Shown: one piece after another, positions 25,886-36,114 of the stretch
Layout of the letters: each line of letters begins with the position of its first letter
Numbering within the stretch: the first letter of the stretch is position 1
From: Acinetobacter pullicarnis
Lineage (GTDB): Bacteria; Pseudomonadota; Gammaproteobacteria; Pseudomonadales; Moraxellaceae
Assembly: GCF_006352475.1 (NCBI RefSeq)
Contig: NZ_VCMZ01000001.1
Span: 558,001-622,000 of the forward strand
DNA: 64,000 bases
Reading direction: 5' to 3'
Notes under the pieces: model-generated
Told to the model about the DNA's origin: nothing
The model's input: only the letters and a program-made list of their open reading frames with translations
Databases searched by the model: none
Made by a program: the position numbers and the translations under genes

Positions 25886-26779
25886 ATGAAACTAAAAAAA
25901 CTCCTCCTCTATAGCTTACTCAGCTTAAATACACTTGGCCTTGTGGCATGTAATAAACCTGTTAATCAACAGCAGCTTGCAACAAGTGAAGCCGAGCTTT
26001 TATATGCACAAGGTGAACGCTATTATTTAGGTGAATCGGCCCCACAAGATTATCAGAAGGCATTTAAGCTTTTTGAACAGGCTGCAAATAAAGGCTCAGC
26101 GATTGCACAGAATAATCTTGGTGCGATGTATTTTAAAGGGTTAGGAACAGAAAAAAATGATGAGCTGGCATTTAAGTGGCTAACGAAAGCTGCTGCGCAA
26201 AACTTTGCTGAAGCGCAGTACAATTTAGGCGTGATGTACAATGAAGGTTTTTTTATTGCTAAAGATAAAACAAAAGCCATCGCGTTATTTTCAAAAGCAG
26301 CAGATCAGAATTTTGCGCTCGCACAATTTAATCTAGGAACTGCTTATGCGAACGGTGATGGTGTTACTCAAGATGAAAAAAAGGCATTTGATTTATATAC
26401 TAAAGCTGCAGATCAGAATTTTGCTCAAGCCCAATTTAATTTAGCAAATTTCTATGCAAATGGTACTGGTATTATTAAAGATAAAAAAAAGGCATTTGAT
26501 TTATATGTAAAAGCTGCTGATCAAAACTTTGCGCAAGCCCAATTTAATTTAGCCTATATGTATCAGTATGGTGAAGGTGTTCAAAAGGATCAAAATAAAG
26601 CACTAGCGTTGTACTACAAAGCGGCGGAGCAAGATCTTCCTGAAGCTCAAAATAATCTAGGTTATATTTACGTCAATATTTTAAATGATAAAGTTAAAGC
26701 CAAATATTGGTTTGAAAAAGCATCTGAGAATGGTTATGCCGATGCAACACAGGCATTAGAAGAGCTAAATAATAAGTAA
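25886..26779 (+). CDS. Sel1-repeat lipoprotein, copy 1
   Basis: The 297-residue protein starts with a leader and lipobox (LNTLGLVACNK; lipidated Cys at about residue 22). Six to seven Sel1-like repeats of 36 residues follow, with the A-x2-G-x-L-x2-Y pattern visible as AQFNLGTAYANGDGV, AQFNLANFYANGTGI and AQFNLAYMYQYGEGV. Such solenoids bind other proteins. Sel1 lipoproteins often follow T6SS lipase or peptidoglycan effectors in Acinetobacter as periplasmic immunity factors, which fits here. It is followed 23 bases later by a paralogue. Confidence 0.85.
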   Translation: MKLKKLLLYSLLSLNTLGLVACNKPVNQQQLATSEAELLYAQGERYYLGESAPQDYQKAFKLFEQAANKGSAIAQNNLGAMYFKGLGTEKNDELAFKWLTKAAAQNFAEAQYNLGVMYNEGFFIAKDKTKAIALFSKAADQNFALAQFNLGTAYANGDGVTQDEKKAFDLYTKAADQNFAQAQFNLANFYANGTGIIKDKKKAFDLYVKAADQNFAQAQFNLAYMYQYGEGVQKDQNKALALYYKAAEQDLPEAQNNLGYIYVNILNDKVKAKYWFEKASENGYADATQALEELNNK

Positions 26780-26802
26780 TTTTTTGAGAAAATAATAAAA
26801 AA

Positions 26803-27585
26803 ATGAAACTAAAAAACCTACTCCTCTATAGCTTACTTAGCTTAAATACGTTTGGCCTTGTGGCATGTAATAAACCTGTTAATCAACAGCAGCTTGCAAC
26901 AAGTGAAGCTGAGCTTTTATATGCACAAGGTGAACGCTATTATTTAGGTGAAGAGATTCCACAAGATTATCAGAAGGCATTTAAACTTTTTGAACAAGCA
27001 GCGAATAGGGGTTCAGCGATTGCAGAAAATAATCTTGGTGCGATGTATCTTAAAGGCTTAGGAACTAAAAAGAATGATGAACAGGCCTTTAAATGGCTGA
27101 CCAAAGCTGCTGCACAAAACTTTGCCGAAGCGCAGTACAATTTGGGCGTCATGTACAATGAAGGTTTTTTTATCGCTAAAGATCGTGTTCAGGCGCTAGC
27201 ATTATTTTCCAAAGCTGCAAATCAGAATTTTGCACTCGCGCAATTTAATTTAGGCAATGCCTATGCAGAGGGCAATGGTGTTGTTAAAGATGAAAAAAAG
27301 GCATTTGATTTATATCGCAAAGCAGCTGATCAGAATCTTGCTAAAGCACAGTTTAATTTAGCTAATGCTTATATAGATGGTGTTGGGGTTACTAAGGATG
27401 AGCAAAAAGCTTTGGAGTTATACACTAAAGCCGCGGAGCAAGACCTTCCGGAAGCCCAATATAATTTAGCTAATCTCTATGAATATACTTTTAATAATAA
27501 AGAAAAAGCCAAATATTGGTATGAAATTGCATCGAAGAATGGCATTGAGCAGGCTAAAAATGCATTGGAACGATTCAAGTCATGA
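26803..27585 (+). CDS. Sel1-repeat lipoprotein, copy 2
   Basis: The 260-residue paralogue of the preceding gene is nearly identical through residue 45 (leader, lipobox VACNK, QQLATSEAELLYAQGERYYL) and close thereafter, but one repeat shorter. Five to six Sel1 units are visible, for example AQYNLGVMYNEGFF and AQFNLGNAYAEGNGV. Tandem duplication with loss of one repeat is the simplest history. The final stop overlaps a 33-codon frame (ATGA at 27582). A role as periplasmic binding or immunity protein is inferred. Confidence 0.85.
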   Translation: MKLKNLLLYSLLSLNTFGLVACNKPVNQQQLATSEAELLYAQGERYYLGEEIPQDYQKAFKLFEQAANRGSAIAENNLGAMYLKGLGTKKNDEQAFKWLTKAAAQNFAEAQYNLGVMYNEGFFIAKDRVQALALFSKAANQNFALAQFNLGNAYAEGNGVVKDEKKAFDLYRKAADQNLAKAQFNLANAYIDGVGVTKDEQKALELYTKAAEQDLPEAQYNLANLYEYTFNNKEKAKYWYEIASKNGIEQAKNALERFKS

Positions 27586-27683
27586 CCAAATTCAGTTTAA
27601 TATTAGAAAAAATGCCTATGGGAGTGTTTGCTTTTATTTTCCCTTTAATTTTGTTCCAATTATTTTTTGGTGAGAAATCCTAA
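27582..27683 (+). CDS. 33-residue overlapping membrane peptide
   Basis: The ATG overlaps the stop of the Sel1 gene (ATGA), which favours coupled translation. The peptide MTKFSLILEKMPMGVFAF followed by a hydrophobic segment (IFPLILFQLFF) and GEKS has the look of a single-pass small membrane protein. There is no homologue I recognise, and chance is possible. Confidence 0.35.
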   Translation: MTKFSLILEKMPMGVFAFIFPLILFQLFFGEKS

Positions 27684-27960
27684 ATATTAAAAAATAGAAG
27701 TAAAAGAACAAATAGGTTGCACTGTATCTATTTAAAAAATTATTTTTTTCAAAAAAAATGTAATAAGCACTTTGGGTATAACGATGCAATGTCGCGATGG
27801 CTCAAAATAAACCTATGCATGAAATACATGAATTATAACCAATTATTGCATTTGTTAAGTGCTTAATCCATTGACATACTTTGGTTGACTTTCTGGCTTT
27901 GTAATTGGAAAGGTGATTTGGCTTTAGGCTAAAACTAAAAGAATGTTAATGGAGTTAACT

Positions 27961-29856
27961 ATGATTTATGAGTATCAGGATATTCTGAATATTGAACGCT
28001 CAGCATTTTCTTATCAAAATTTAGAGAATACGTATGCGTTAATAGAACGTAGTGCTCAGAAATATCCAGATGCATTGGCCTTAAGTTTTTTTCTAAAAAC
28101 AGAAGATTATGCAAGTCCGACGACATGGACATATGCTGAACTGTTGGCGGATATTACCAAAGCCGCCAATATGTTTCATCATCTCGGTGTGAAGCGAGGG
28201 GATGTTGTTGCGCTTATTCTCCCAAATCTTCCTGAAGCGCATATTGCACTCTGGGGAATACAAGCAGTCGGTGTTTCTTTTGCCATTAACCCGATGCTTG
28301 ATCCTGCTCAAATGGCGGAACTTTTAAATACAACAAATGCTCAATGGATCGTAACCGTAGCCCCTGAAACAGATGCAGAAATATGGCAGCGACTAGAGCA
28401 TACCATCGCGAATGTTACGAATTTAAAAGCAATATTGACGGTTGATGCTGCAGTGTATCAGTCCGAAAAGTCTCAATCGACAGCCTCTATTCAAGACGTA
28501 TCCGGTATTAAAGTTATCGACTTTAATACGCAAATAAAGGGGGAAGTCGGGACTAAACTGCTATGTCCACCTGCTGCGCTCGATGATCTTGCAGCCTATT
28601 TTTGTACGGGTGGTACGACAGGACTCCCTAAACTCACATGTCATAGCCAAGGCAATAACGTCGCCTTTTGTATTCAACTTGATGCTGTTGTTGGAGCACC
28701 TGTTTTACGTCATGGACGGACGGTTTTCACCGCCTTGCCACTGTTTCATGTAAACGCATTGTTTGGTACTGGCTTAGCTGTTTTTGCCCAAGGGGGGCAT
28801 GTGCTGTTAGGGCCTCCAGCTGGATATCGTGAACCTGGTTTATTACAAAATTTCTGGAAAATCGTTGCAACCCATCAAGTGAACTCTTTTTCGGCAGTAC
28901 CGACCATTTTTGCAAGTTTATTAAATGAGCCATGCACAGTGGATGTCAGCTCATTAACTGCTGCAATTTGTGGAGCAGCGCCAATGCCTGTGGAGTTGCT
29001 TCATAAATTTGAAAAGCAAAGTGGTTTACGGATATTGGAGGGGTATGGTCTGACTGAAGGGACTTGTGCATCGTCAATGAATCCAGTCAAAAATATTGCA
29101 CGTGTCGGTTCAATTGGCTTGCGATTACCTTGGCAAGCCATGAGGGTGATGATTTTAGATGAACAGAATATGTGGCAACGCGATGCAGAGTGCGGCGAAG
29201 CTGGCTCAGTGTGTATTCGGGGGCCGAATGTTTTTCAGGGCTATTTAAATGAACATCATAATCAAGATGCGTGGGTCGAGCGGCCCAATGAAAATGGCGT
29301 GCAGCAGGCTTGGTTCAACACAGGAGATTTAGGTCGTTGTGACGAAGAGGGCTATTTTTGGCTCACGGGGCGGGAAAAAGAAATGATTATTCGAGGAGGG
29401 CACAATATTGATCCTAAAAATATTGAAGAAATAATTGCGACACATCCAGATGTTGCGATGTGTGCAGCAGTGGGGCGGCCTGATGTTTATGCAGGTGAAG
29501 TACCTGTGGTTTATGTGCAACTTCAAGTAGGAAGTACTGTCACCAGTCATGAAATATTGACCTATGCCACATTGAAAATACCGGAGCGGGCAGCAGTGCC
29601 TAAGGCTGTTCATCTCATTGAGCGCTTGCCATTAACCAGTGTAGGGAAAATTTTTAAACCTGAACTGGTCATGCGAGAAACTAAAAATATTGTGCTGAAA
29701 GAAGCCCATGATTTAGGTTTGAAACTAAATAGGCTTGAAGTTGAACAAGTGGTAAGTAAAGGAATTGTTGCGACCTATAACTGTGACGATAAAGAAGGGA
29801 AACTCGCGGATGTTCTAGCGGGATATACCTTTTCGACTGTAGCGACTTGTGCCTAA
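27961..29856 (+). CDS. AMP-dependent acyl-CoA synthetase/ligase
   Basis: I start at ATG 27961 because GGAG lies six bases upstream; ATG 27943 has none. This gives 631 residues of the ANL superfamily, which activates a carboxylate to acyl-AMP and then acyl-CoA. The phosphate-binding loop is YFCTGGTTGLPKLT (about residue 217), the A5 motif GYGLTEGTC, the A7 aspartate in TGDLGRCDEEGYFWLTGR, A8 EMIIRGGHNIDP, and the A10 lysine in LTSVGKIFKPEL. A C-terminal extension of about 50 residues follows. It is the first gene of the catabolic cluster with the amidohydrolase 44 bases downstream. The substrate is unknown. Confidence 0.92.
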   Translation: MIYEYQDILNIERSAFSYQNLENTYALIERSAQKYPDALALSFFLKTEDYASPTTWTYAELLADITKAANMFHHLGVKRGDVVALILPNLPEAHIALWGIQAVGVSFAINPMLDPAQMAELLNTTNAQWIVTVAPETDAEIWQRLEHTIANVTNLKAILTVDAAVYQSEKSQSTASIQDVSGIKVIDFNTQIKGEVGTKLLCPPAALDDLAAYFCTGGTTGLPKLTCHSQGNNVAFCIQLDAVVGAPVLRHGRTVFTALPLFHVNALFGTGLAVFAQGGHVLLGPPAGYREPGLLQNFWKIVATHQVNSFSAVPTIFASLLNEPCTVDVSSLTAAICGAAPMPVELLHKFEKQSGLRILEGYGLTEGTCASSMNPVKNIARVGSIGLRLPWQAMRVMILDEQNMWQRDAECGEAGSVCIRGPNVFQGYLNEHHNQDAWVERPNENGVQQAWFNTGDLGRCDEEGYFWLTGREKEMIIRGGHNIDPKNIEEIIATHPDVAMCAAVGRPDVYAGEVPVVYVQLQVGSTVTSHEILTYATLKIPERAAVPKAVHLIERLPLTSVGKIFKPELVMRETKNIVLKEAHDLGLKLNRLEVEQVVSKGIVATYNCDDKEGKLADVLAGYTFSTVATCA

Positions 29857-29899
29857 CGCGAAGTGCTATTGATTTAAAGTAAATTAAGGAAAATGAACA

Positions 29900-31834
29900 G
29901 TGATAAAAAAAACATGGATGCGTCCATTTAACGTCTTGACTACTGCGTTGTTATTGATTGGTGCGGCTTATGCAAATGCCCAAGAACCTGTCACCGTTTT
30001 TCTCGCGAAGAACATTTATACGATGGAAGAACGGAATCCAGAAGCGCAAGCTGTTGCGGTTTCGAATAATCGTATTGTCTCTGTGGGTACGGTAGATAGT
30101 GTAAAAGCGGCTTTAGGTCAGCAAAGCTATAAGATTGATGAGACTTTTAAAAATAAAGTCATTATGCCAGGATTTATTGAACAGCATATACATCCGATGA
30201 TGACGGCCTTGACCTTAACCACAGATGTGGTTTCGATGGAGGATTGGGATCTTCCTCATCAACAATTTAAGGCAGCAAAAACACCAGCTGAATATAAGCA
30301 ACGATTGATGCAGATCAATGCTGAAAAAGGTAATTCAGAAGAATGGTTATATTCTTGGGGATATCATCCACTTTGGCATGGTCAAATTAATCGTGAGTAT
30401 TTAGATAAAATCAGCAGTACCCGACCGATTATTATTTGGGACCGTTCATGTCATGATTTTTATTTAAATACCGCTGCGATTAAAGCGCTGAAGTTAGATA
30501 AAAAAGCCATGGAAGGCCACGGACTTGCCAGTACTCAGGTGGATTGGGAAAAAGGGCATTGGTTTGAAAATGGTGCAATTGAGCTACTTGCTCCAAAGTT
30601 ATTAACGTATTTTGCAACGCCAGAACGTTTAACTGCTGGAACGCAGATGATGGCTGATCACCTACAAATGAAAGGGGTTACCGCCTTTGCTGACCCAGGT
30701 GTTTTATTGGTGCCAGGTTATTGGAAAATTCTGCAAGACACCCTAGGTAAAAAAGAAGTTCCACTAACGGGCTATTTTTTTCCAGAAACACGTACCTCTG
30801 CGGTATCGGGGATGACACTTGAACAAGGCATGGCAGAAACGCAAAAACTGGTCGCACTGGGGACTGAGGGTAAAGTTGCCATGCTACCCAAGCATATTAA
30901 ATTTTTTGCAGATGGTGCCATTATTAGCCAAGCCATGCAAATGAAAGATGGTTATCTAGATGGTCATGACGGGCAATGGATGATGACCCCTGAGCTATTG
31001 GATACTTGGAGTAAAATGTATTGGGATGCTGGCTATCAATTACATATTCATGTGACGGGTGATTTAGGGCTAGAGACTGTTCTTAATATGCTTGAAAAAC
31101 GTATGGCTGAAAATCCGCGACCGGACCATCGTACGGTTTTGGTTCACTTCCCTGTTGCAGATGAAGCACAAATTGATCGTATTGCTCGCGTTGGTGCGAT
31201 CGTGAGTACCAATCCGTACTATCCAATTGCTTTTGCAAATAAGTTTGCTCAGTATGGCCTAGGACCGAAACGGGCTCATGCTTTAGCACCGAACGGTTTT
31301 GTCCTAAAACATAGCATCCCACTCTCATTCCATTCGGATATGCCTGTTGCAAGCGCCGATCCATTGTTCTTGGCATGGAGTGCAGTCAATCGTAAAACCA
31401 TTGAAGGTAATGTCGTTGCGCCAGAACAACAAATTTCAGTGCATGACGCGATGCGGGCAATTACGATTGAGAGTGCTTATTCTTGGGGCAAAGAAAAGGA
31501 ATTAGGCAGTATTGCACCAGGGAAAATTGCGAACTTTACCGTACTTGAAGCTAACCCTTATACCGTCAAGCCAATAGAACTGAAGAATATTCCAATATGG
31601 GGGACGGTATATGAAGGCAAAGTTTTTGAAAATCCTGCAAAAACAGTGTTAAGTTCGGCTGCTCTGCCACATGCTGTGATTGAGGATGAAGAGCGAGTCA
31701 GTGTTCTTGCACATGATCATAGTCATGCGAAGGGCGATATTTGTGAGGTTTCTCATAAGATGGCAGTACTTATTCAAGATCAATGGAATCGTAAGGAACA
31801 GGCTAAAAATATGTTGAGCCATAAAAATAGTTAA
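29900..31834 (+). CDS. Periplasmic YtcJ-like amidohydrolase
   Basis: The 644-residue metal-dependent hydrolase starts at GTG (TAAGGAAAATGAACA upstream) with a signal peptide ending AYANAQEP. Metal-site motifs of the amidohydrolase_3/YtcJ type are visible: the first strand HxH in EQHIHPMM, KHIKFFADGAI, LHIHVTGDLG and SFHSDMPVASADPLFLAW. The enzymes hydrolyse amides, carbamates or esters of small molecules. Product and substrate are unknown, but the linked acyl-CoA ligase would handle a released carboxylic acid. It ends in a shared terminator hairpin facing the LysR gene. Confidence 0.9.
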   Translation: MIKKTWMRPFNVLTTALLLIGAAYANAQEPVTVFLAKNIYTMEERNPEAQAVAVSNNRIVSVGTVDSVKAALGQQSYKIDETFKNKVIMPGFIEQHIHPMMTALTLTTDVVSMEDWDLPHQQFKAAKTPAEYKQRLMQINAEKGNSEEWLYSWGYHPLWHGQINREYLDKISSTRPIIIWDRSCHDFYLNTAAIKALKLDKKAMEGHGLASTQVDWEKGHWFENGAIELLAPKLLTYFATPERLTAGTQMMADHLQMKGVTAFADPGVLLVPGYWKILQDTLGKKEVPLTGYFFPETRTSAVSGMTLEQGMAETQKLVALGTEGKVAMLPKHIKFFADGAIISQAMQMKDGYLDGHDGQWMMTPELLDTWSKMYWDAGYQLHIHVTGDLGLETVLNMLEKRMAENPRPDHRTVLVHFPVADEAQIDRIARVGAIVSTNPYYPIAFANKFAQYGLGPKRAHALAPNGFVLKHSIPLSFHSDMPVASADPLFLAWSAVNRKTIEGNVVAPEQQISVHDAMRAITIESAYSWGKEKELGSIAPGKIANFTVLEANPYTVKPIELKNIPIWGTVYEGKVFENPAKTVLSSAALPHAVIEDEERVSVLAHDHSHAKGDICEVSHKMAVLIQDQWNRKEQAKNMLSHKNS

Positions 31835-31883
31835 GCCAGTCGTTTAAGTCCAAACTGCAAGTGGGCGAGAGAGTAATTTCGTT

Positions 31884-31913
31884 GAAGGCAAAGTGAGACA
31901 TTACTTTGCCTTC
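31884..31913. terminator. Bidirectional terminator between amidohydrolase and LysR
   Basis: GAAGGCAAAGT and ACTTTGCCTTC form an 11-bp stem with an 8-base loop between the two converging genes. Confidence 0.8.
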
Positions 31914-31932
31914 ATTTATATGAATAATCCAA

Positions 31933-32910
31933 TTAAGTCTGGTTATTTAATTCGCGTATTTTTTGAATGGTATGTCTTGCCAGTGGTGAAAGGGTACGTC
32001 CTGCGAGTTGCACAACGCAACAATCCATCATCATGGGTTCATCACGCAGCGGTGGTTGAACCAACGGCACTAGATCAATGACATCTCCTCGTTTGATATC
32101 TTCCTCTAACCAATTACGCCATGTAAGCAGCAAGGTGTGACTATTCATCAACGTTTGCCGGAGCAAATCTAGATTATTACAGTTGAGGACAATCGGTAAT
32201 TGTTTACTTGAGGACACATTACACAACATGGTCAACATGCGCAGCACTGAATTATGAATGTGTACAGAACTCCAAGGGTAACTGAGTAATTGTTCGCGAC
32301 TAATCGGTGTGGTTTGTTGTGCTAAGGGGTGTTGGCTATGACAAAAAAAAGAAGATGCAACCGAAAATAAAGGGGTGATCGTAAAGCGTGGATCACCGAT
32401 AAAACTGTCTGCATTGGCCACATAGAATTCAATGTTTTCAGCCAGTAGATTGAGATTGAGTGCTTCACCATGGTTGAATTCAATATTTAGTTTTAGCCTA
32501 GGATTAATACGCCTTAACTCTTCTAAGACCAAGGAGGTTGTTTGGTTCATCAGCATGAAACTTGCACCAAAACTCAGCTCACCGCCTTCTGTTTTTGCAA
32601 TATGGGCCGCTTCGATTTTAAGATTGTTGGCTGTATGCAAAAGATCGCGCGCAAGCGTTAATAATTGTTTACCCGCATAGGTGAGTTCAACTGTACGGGT
32701 ATCTCGGTCAAATAATTGAAGTTGAAAATCATCTTCTAAGGCCTTGATACTTCGACTAAATGCAGTCTGCGATAAATTTGCTCGCTCAGCTGCACGAGAA
32801 AAATGCAAGCTTTCCCCAAGCAATGCGAAATGTTGAATCCTTTTTAGATCTATTGTTCTGTTCAATGCATGAATACTCCATGTGTTATGCATTAGACGAT
32901 CATATGTCAT
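31933..32910 (-). CDS. LysR-type transcriptional regulator
   Basis: The 325-residue protein has an N-terminal winged helix (LKRIQHFALLGESLHFSRAA, then LSQTAFSRSIKALEDDF and LFDRDTRTVELTYAG) and a periplasmic-binding-like effector domain. Residues before LKRIQHF (18) may be extra; a later start is possible. It is divergent from the DUF1302 gene with about 90 bases between, the usual arrangement for a LysR protein controlling its neighbour and, by inference, the whole catabolic cluster. The inducer is unknown. Confidence 0.92.
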   Translation of the reverse strand: MTYDRLMHNTWSIHALNRTIDLKRIQHFALLGESLHFSRAAERANLSQTAFSRSIKALEDDFQLQLFDRDTRTVELTYAGKQLLTLARDLLHTANNLKIEAAHIAKTEGGELSFGASFMLMNQTTSLVLEELRRINPRLKLNIEFNHGEALNLNLLAENIEFYVANADSFIGDPRFTITPLFSVASSFFCHSQHPLAQQTTPISREQLLSYPWSSVHIHNSVLRMLTMLCNVSSSKQLPIVLNCNNLDLLRQTLMNSHTLLLTWRNWLEEDIKRGDVIDLVPLVQPPLRDEPMMMDCCVVQLAGRTLSPLARHTIQKIRELNNQT

Positions 32911-34577
32911 TACTAGATAATTTATCCACCGTTATAAATTTTCATTTCCAAATGATCAACCACTATCAGGATGAGGGTGGGGACTGCCAAGGAGTGCCAA
33001 GTGGTAAAATTAATTCGCCTTAAAAATATAATATTGTTTTCTGCAACGATTGGTTTGACGCACATTTTATGTGAAGACATATATGCAACCAGCTTTCAAT
33101 GGGGAGAGGTTGATGGTCAGTTCAAAAGTTCACTGTCAATGGGAGCCAATTGGGCGACGAGAAATCCTGATCAAAGGCAAATTGGGATTACTTCAGGAGG
33201 GATCGCCTCGAATAATACCCACGATGATGGGCGGCTAAACTTTCGTAAAGGTGAGGCTTTTTCTAAAGTGATTAAAGGGGTGAGTGATCTTGAGTTGAAG
33301 TATGCCAATGCGGGCGTGTTTCTGCGAGGGAAATATTGGTATGACTTTGAATTAGAAAATGGTGAACAGCACTTTTACCGTATTAAGGATCGGGATGCTA
33401 ATAAAGCAGCAAAACCTACTGGAATTACTTTGGCAGATGCCTATATATACAAGAATTTTCCAGATGCCGCCCATCTCAAAACCATACGACTCGGGCGACA
33501 GACAATCAATTGGGGCGAAAGCGCATTTATTGGCAATGGGATTAACATCATTAACCCGCTTGATCTACCTGCATTGCGACGGCCTGGTGCGCATTTAAAA
33601 GAAAGAACGATTCCTGTAAATATGCTGTATTCAGCAATCACGATCAATCCCAAGCTGTCAATGGAACTGTTTTATCAGTTGGAATGGCGTAAGACCATTG
33701 TCGATCAGTGCGGGACATTTTTTGCAGTGGATGCCTTGGCGGATGGCTGTGGGGATCGACTTGAGGCAATTTTACCTGGTTTTAATTCTCCAGTGTATTT
33801 GCCGCGAGCCGACGATAACGAAGCTAAAAATGCTGGGCAATTCGGTCTGGCCTTTAAGCCGACCTTTGGTGACTCCAACCAACATAAACTGGGATTGTAT
33901 TTTATAAACTATCATAGCCGACTACCCTATTTGAGCGGTATTGCAGTCAATGGGGCTTTGGCTACGATTGAAAATAATGCTGTTGCCGGTCAGCAAAAAC
34001 TGATTTCAAATGGAAAATACTTTTTGGATTATCCTGAAAATATTCAGCTTTGGGGGGCCAGTTTTTCAACGCTCTTGGGGAAAACTAGCGTATCAGGTGA
34101 GTTGAGTTATAGACCCAATATGCCCCTGCAAATTAACGGGGTTGATCTGACAACCGCGGCTTATTTTGGCAATATGATCGAGGATGTGAACTCTCCAATC
34201 TTTAGTAGCGGTCACTCAAAAGCCAATCCAGACGAGATAATTAAAGGTTATGCCCGTCGCCCTGTGAGCCAGTTACAACTCAAAGTCATTCATCCATTCG
34301 GGCCGATCTGGAATGCGGATAACGTCATGCTTGTTGCCGAAGCGGGTTATAACCATATTACAGATATTAATAAAAATGCTTTGCGCTTTGGCCGTGATGG
34401 CAACTATGGCAATGGCAGTATGCCAACGGGGAATAATCCTTTTAATGGTGATTTTCTAAGCGAGAATATTTCTTGTACGGCCTTACTCAATCCGATTAAT
34501 CCCCAGTACTGTCACGATGACGGTTTTTATACCCAGAATTCGTGGGGGTACCGCGCACGTGCATCCGTAGAATATAA

Positions 34578-34586
34578 AAATATTTT
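34578..34586. repeat. Target-site duplication, left
   Basis: AAATATTTT, identical to 35768-35776. Confidence 0.95.
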
Positions 34587-35767
34587 CTCTGTACACGACA
34601 AAAATAGATAACTCATTGAAATAATGTCATAATAATTGTTTTCTAACGACGAATACTATGACACATCTCAATGAGTTATATCTTATCTTAAACAAATATC
34701 TAAAATGGAACAAGTCACATTTAAAGTGCTTTGCGCTCATCATGCTTGTGATTATTTTAAAGCAAACATGTAATCTTTCTTCTGCATCTAAAGCCTTGCC
34801 CATCAAGTGCTTACCACAATCATTTTATCGACGTATGCAGCGCTTCTTTGCAGGTCAGTATTTTGATTATCGTCAAATTTCTCAGTTGATTTTCAATATG
34901 TTTTCATTCGACCAAGTGCAACTGACTTTAGATAGAACCAATTGGAAATGGGGAAAACGAAATATTAATATCCTGATGCTCGCAATCGTTTATCGTGGAA
35001 TAGCGATACCTATCCTTTGGACATTGCTTAATAAACGTGGAAATTCAGATACGAAAGAGCGTATTGCTTTGATTCAACGCTTTATAGCCATTTTTGGTAA
35101 AGACCGTATTGTGAATGTGTTCGCAGACAGAGAGTTTATCGGTGAGCAGTGGTTTACATGGTTAATTGAACAAGACATCAACTTCTGCATTCGTGTTAAA
35201 AAAACTTCATTGTCACCAATCATTTAGGAAAGAATCATAAAATTAGTGATTTATTTCGCCATCTTAAAGTTGGTCAAATTGAATGTCGTAAACGACGGAT
35301 TTTGGTTGGTCGGGTGAAACTATATATAAGTGCACTACAGTTAGAAAATGGAGAGCTTTTACTCGTCGTTTCTCCTCAGTTTAATGCCAATGCTATTCAG
35401 GATTATGCATTACGCTGGGAAATTGAAACCTTATTCAGTTGTCTCAAAGGACGCGGGTTTAATCTTGAAAATACGCGCTTGACAGACCCTAGACGAGTGA
35501 AAAAATTGATTGCGGTGTTAGCTATAAGCTTCTGTTGGTGTTACTTAACGGGTGAATGGCAACATGATCAAAAAAAAGTGATAAAAATAAAGAAGCATGG
35601 ACGACTCTCAATGAGTTTATTTCGCTATGGTTTAGACTATGTTCAAATGGCGATTCAGCGTTTAATTGGTTTTGGGGAAAAAAGAAGAGTTTAAGGAAAT
35701 TTTGGCAATTTTAAGAAGGCAGAACCCTGATAGGATAAGGGTTCTGTGAAATTTGTCGTGTACAGAG
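34587..35767 (+). mobile_element. ISAba1 (IS4 family), 1181 bp
   Basis: Terminal inverted repeats CTCTGTACACGACAAA (left) and its complement (right) bound 1181 bases. The flanks carry a perfect 9-bp direct duplication. The encoded transposase is recognisable as ISAba1 by sequence memory. The known ISAba1 outward promoter lies at the transposase-start end and would fire leftward here. Confidence 0.92.
34658..35694 (+). CDS. ISAba1 transposase (two frames joined by -1 shift)
   Basis: ORF1 (34658-35227, 189 codons, starting MTHLNELYLILNKYLKWNKS) and ORF2 (ending 35694) overlap at a run of seven A (35198-35204). A -1 shift there turns RVKKTSLSP into RVKKNFIVTNHLGK and continues into the second frame, giving one DDE transposase of the IS4 family (catalytic region DREFIGEQWF in ORF1; the YxxRW-like ALRWEIETLFSCLKGRGF motif in ORF2). 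The C-terminal end reads FGEKRRV and stops; one G fewer in the run at about 35674-35677 would extend it by about 20 residues in the frame I remember for ISAba1, so this copy may have a homopolymer insertion or a sequence error. Confidence 0.88.
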
Positions 35768-35776
35768 AAATATTTT
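35768..35776. repeat. Target-site duplication, right
   Basis: AAATATTTT, identical to 34578-34586; a perfect pair indicates a recent single insertion. Confidence 0.95.
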
Positions 35777-36114
35777 AAAAAATACCGATATTAAATATGC
35801 CGCGTATTGGTCGCATGATGTGGCCGGTTATGGACCTAACTTTAATCAAGGAAGTAAAGCGGTCAGCCTAAGTGCCGATGTCACTTATCGAAATTCCTAT
35901 ACTTTAAATGTTGCTTATACCGACTTTTTTGGCGGTGATTTCAATACCTTGGTCGATCGCGACTTTGCCAGCCTCAGCCTGGGTTGGAATTTTTAAAGCT
36001 TAGAAATATTGAAACTAATTCGTTGCAATACGTATTTATCACGAAGTGCATCAATCCACATTGCAGCGGTATGCCTCTAAATTGAGAGATTCATAAATTG
36101 AAAAGAAGGTTTTT

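Larger units (their letters stand above)
33001..35996 (+). pseudogene. DUF1302 outer-membrane protein gene disrupted by ISAba1
   Basis: The intact gene starts at GTG 33001 (AAGGAG six bases upstream) with a signal peptide and SFQWGEVDGQFKSSLSMGAN, typical of DUF1302 beta-barrel-type proteins that accompany steroid, terpenoid or ester catabolism genes. ISAba1 lies inside at 34587-35767. Removing it with one target copy joins codons exactly (EYKNILKNTDIKYAAYW) and gives a 601-residue protein ending DRDFASLSLGWNF at 35996. As it stands, translation runs into the element and stops at 34611, losing about the last 73 residues, including the terminal beta strand and aromatic end residue needed for outer-membrane assembly. 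Confidence 0.9.

Noticed and set aside
27479..27673. 64-codon plus-strand ORF
   Set aside because: It overlaps the Sel1 gene in another frame; the ATGA-coupled 33-codon frame is the better candidate there.
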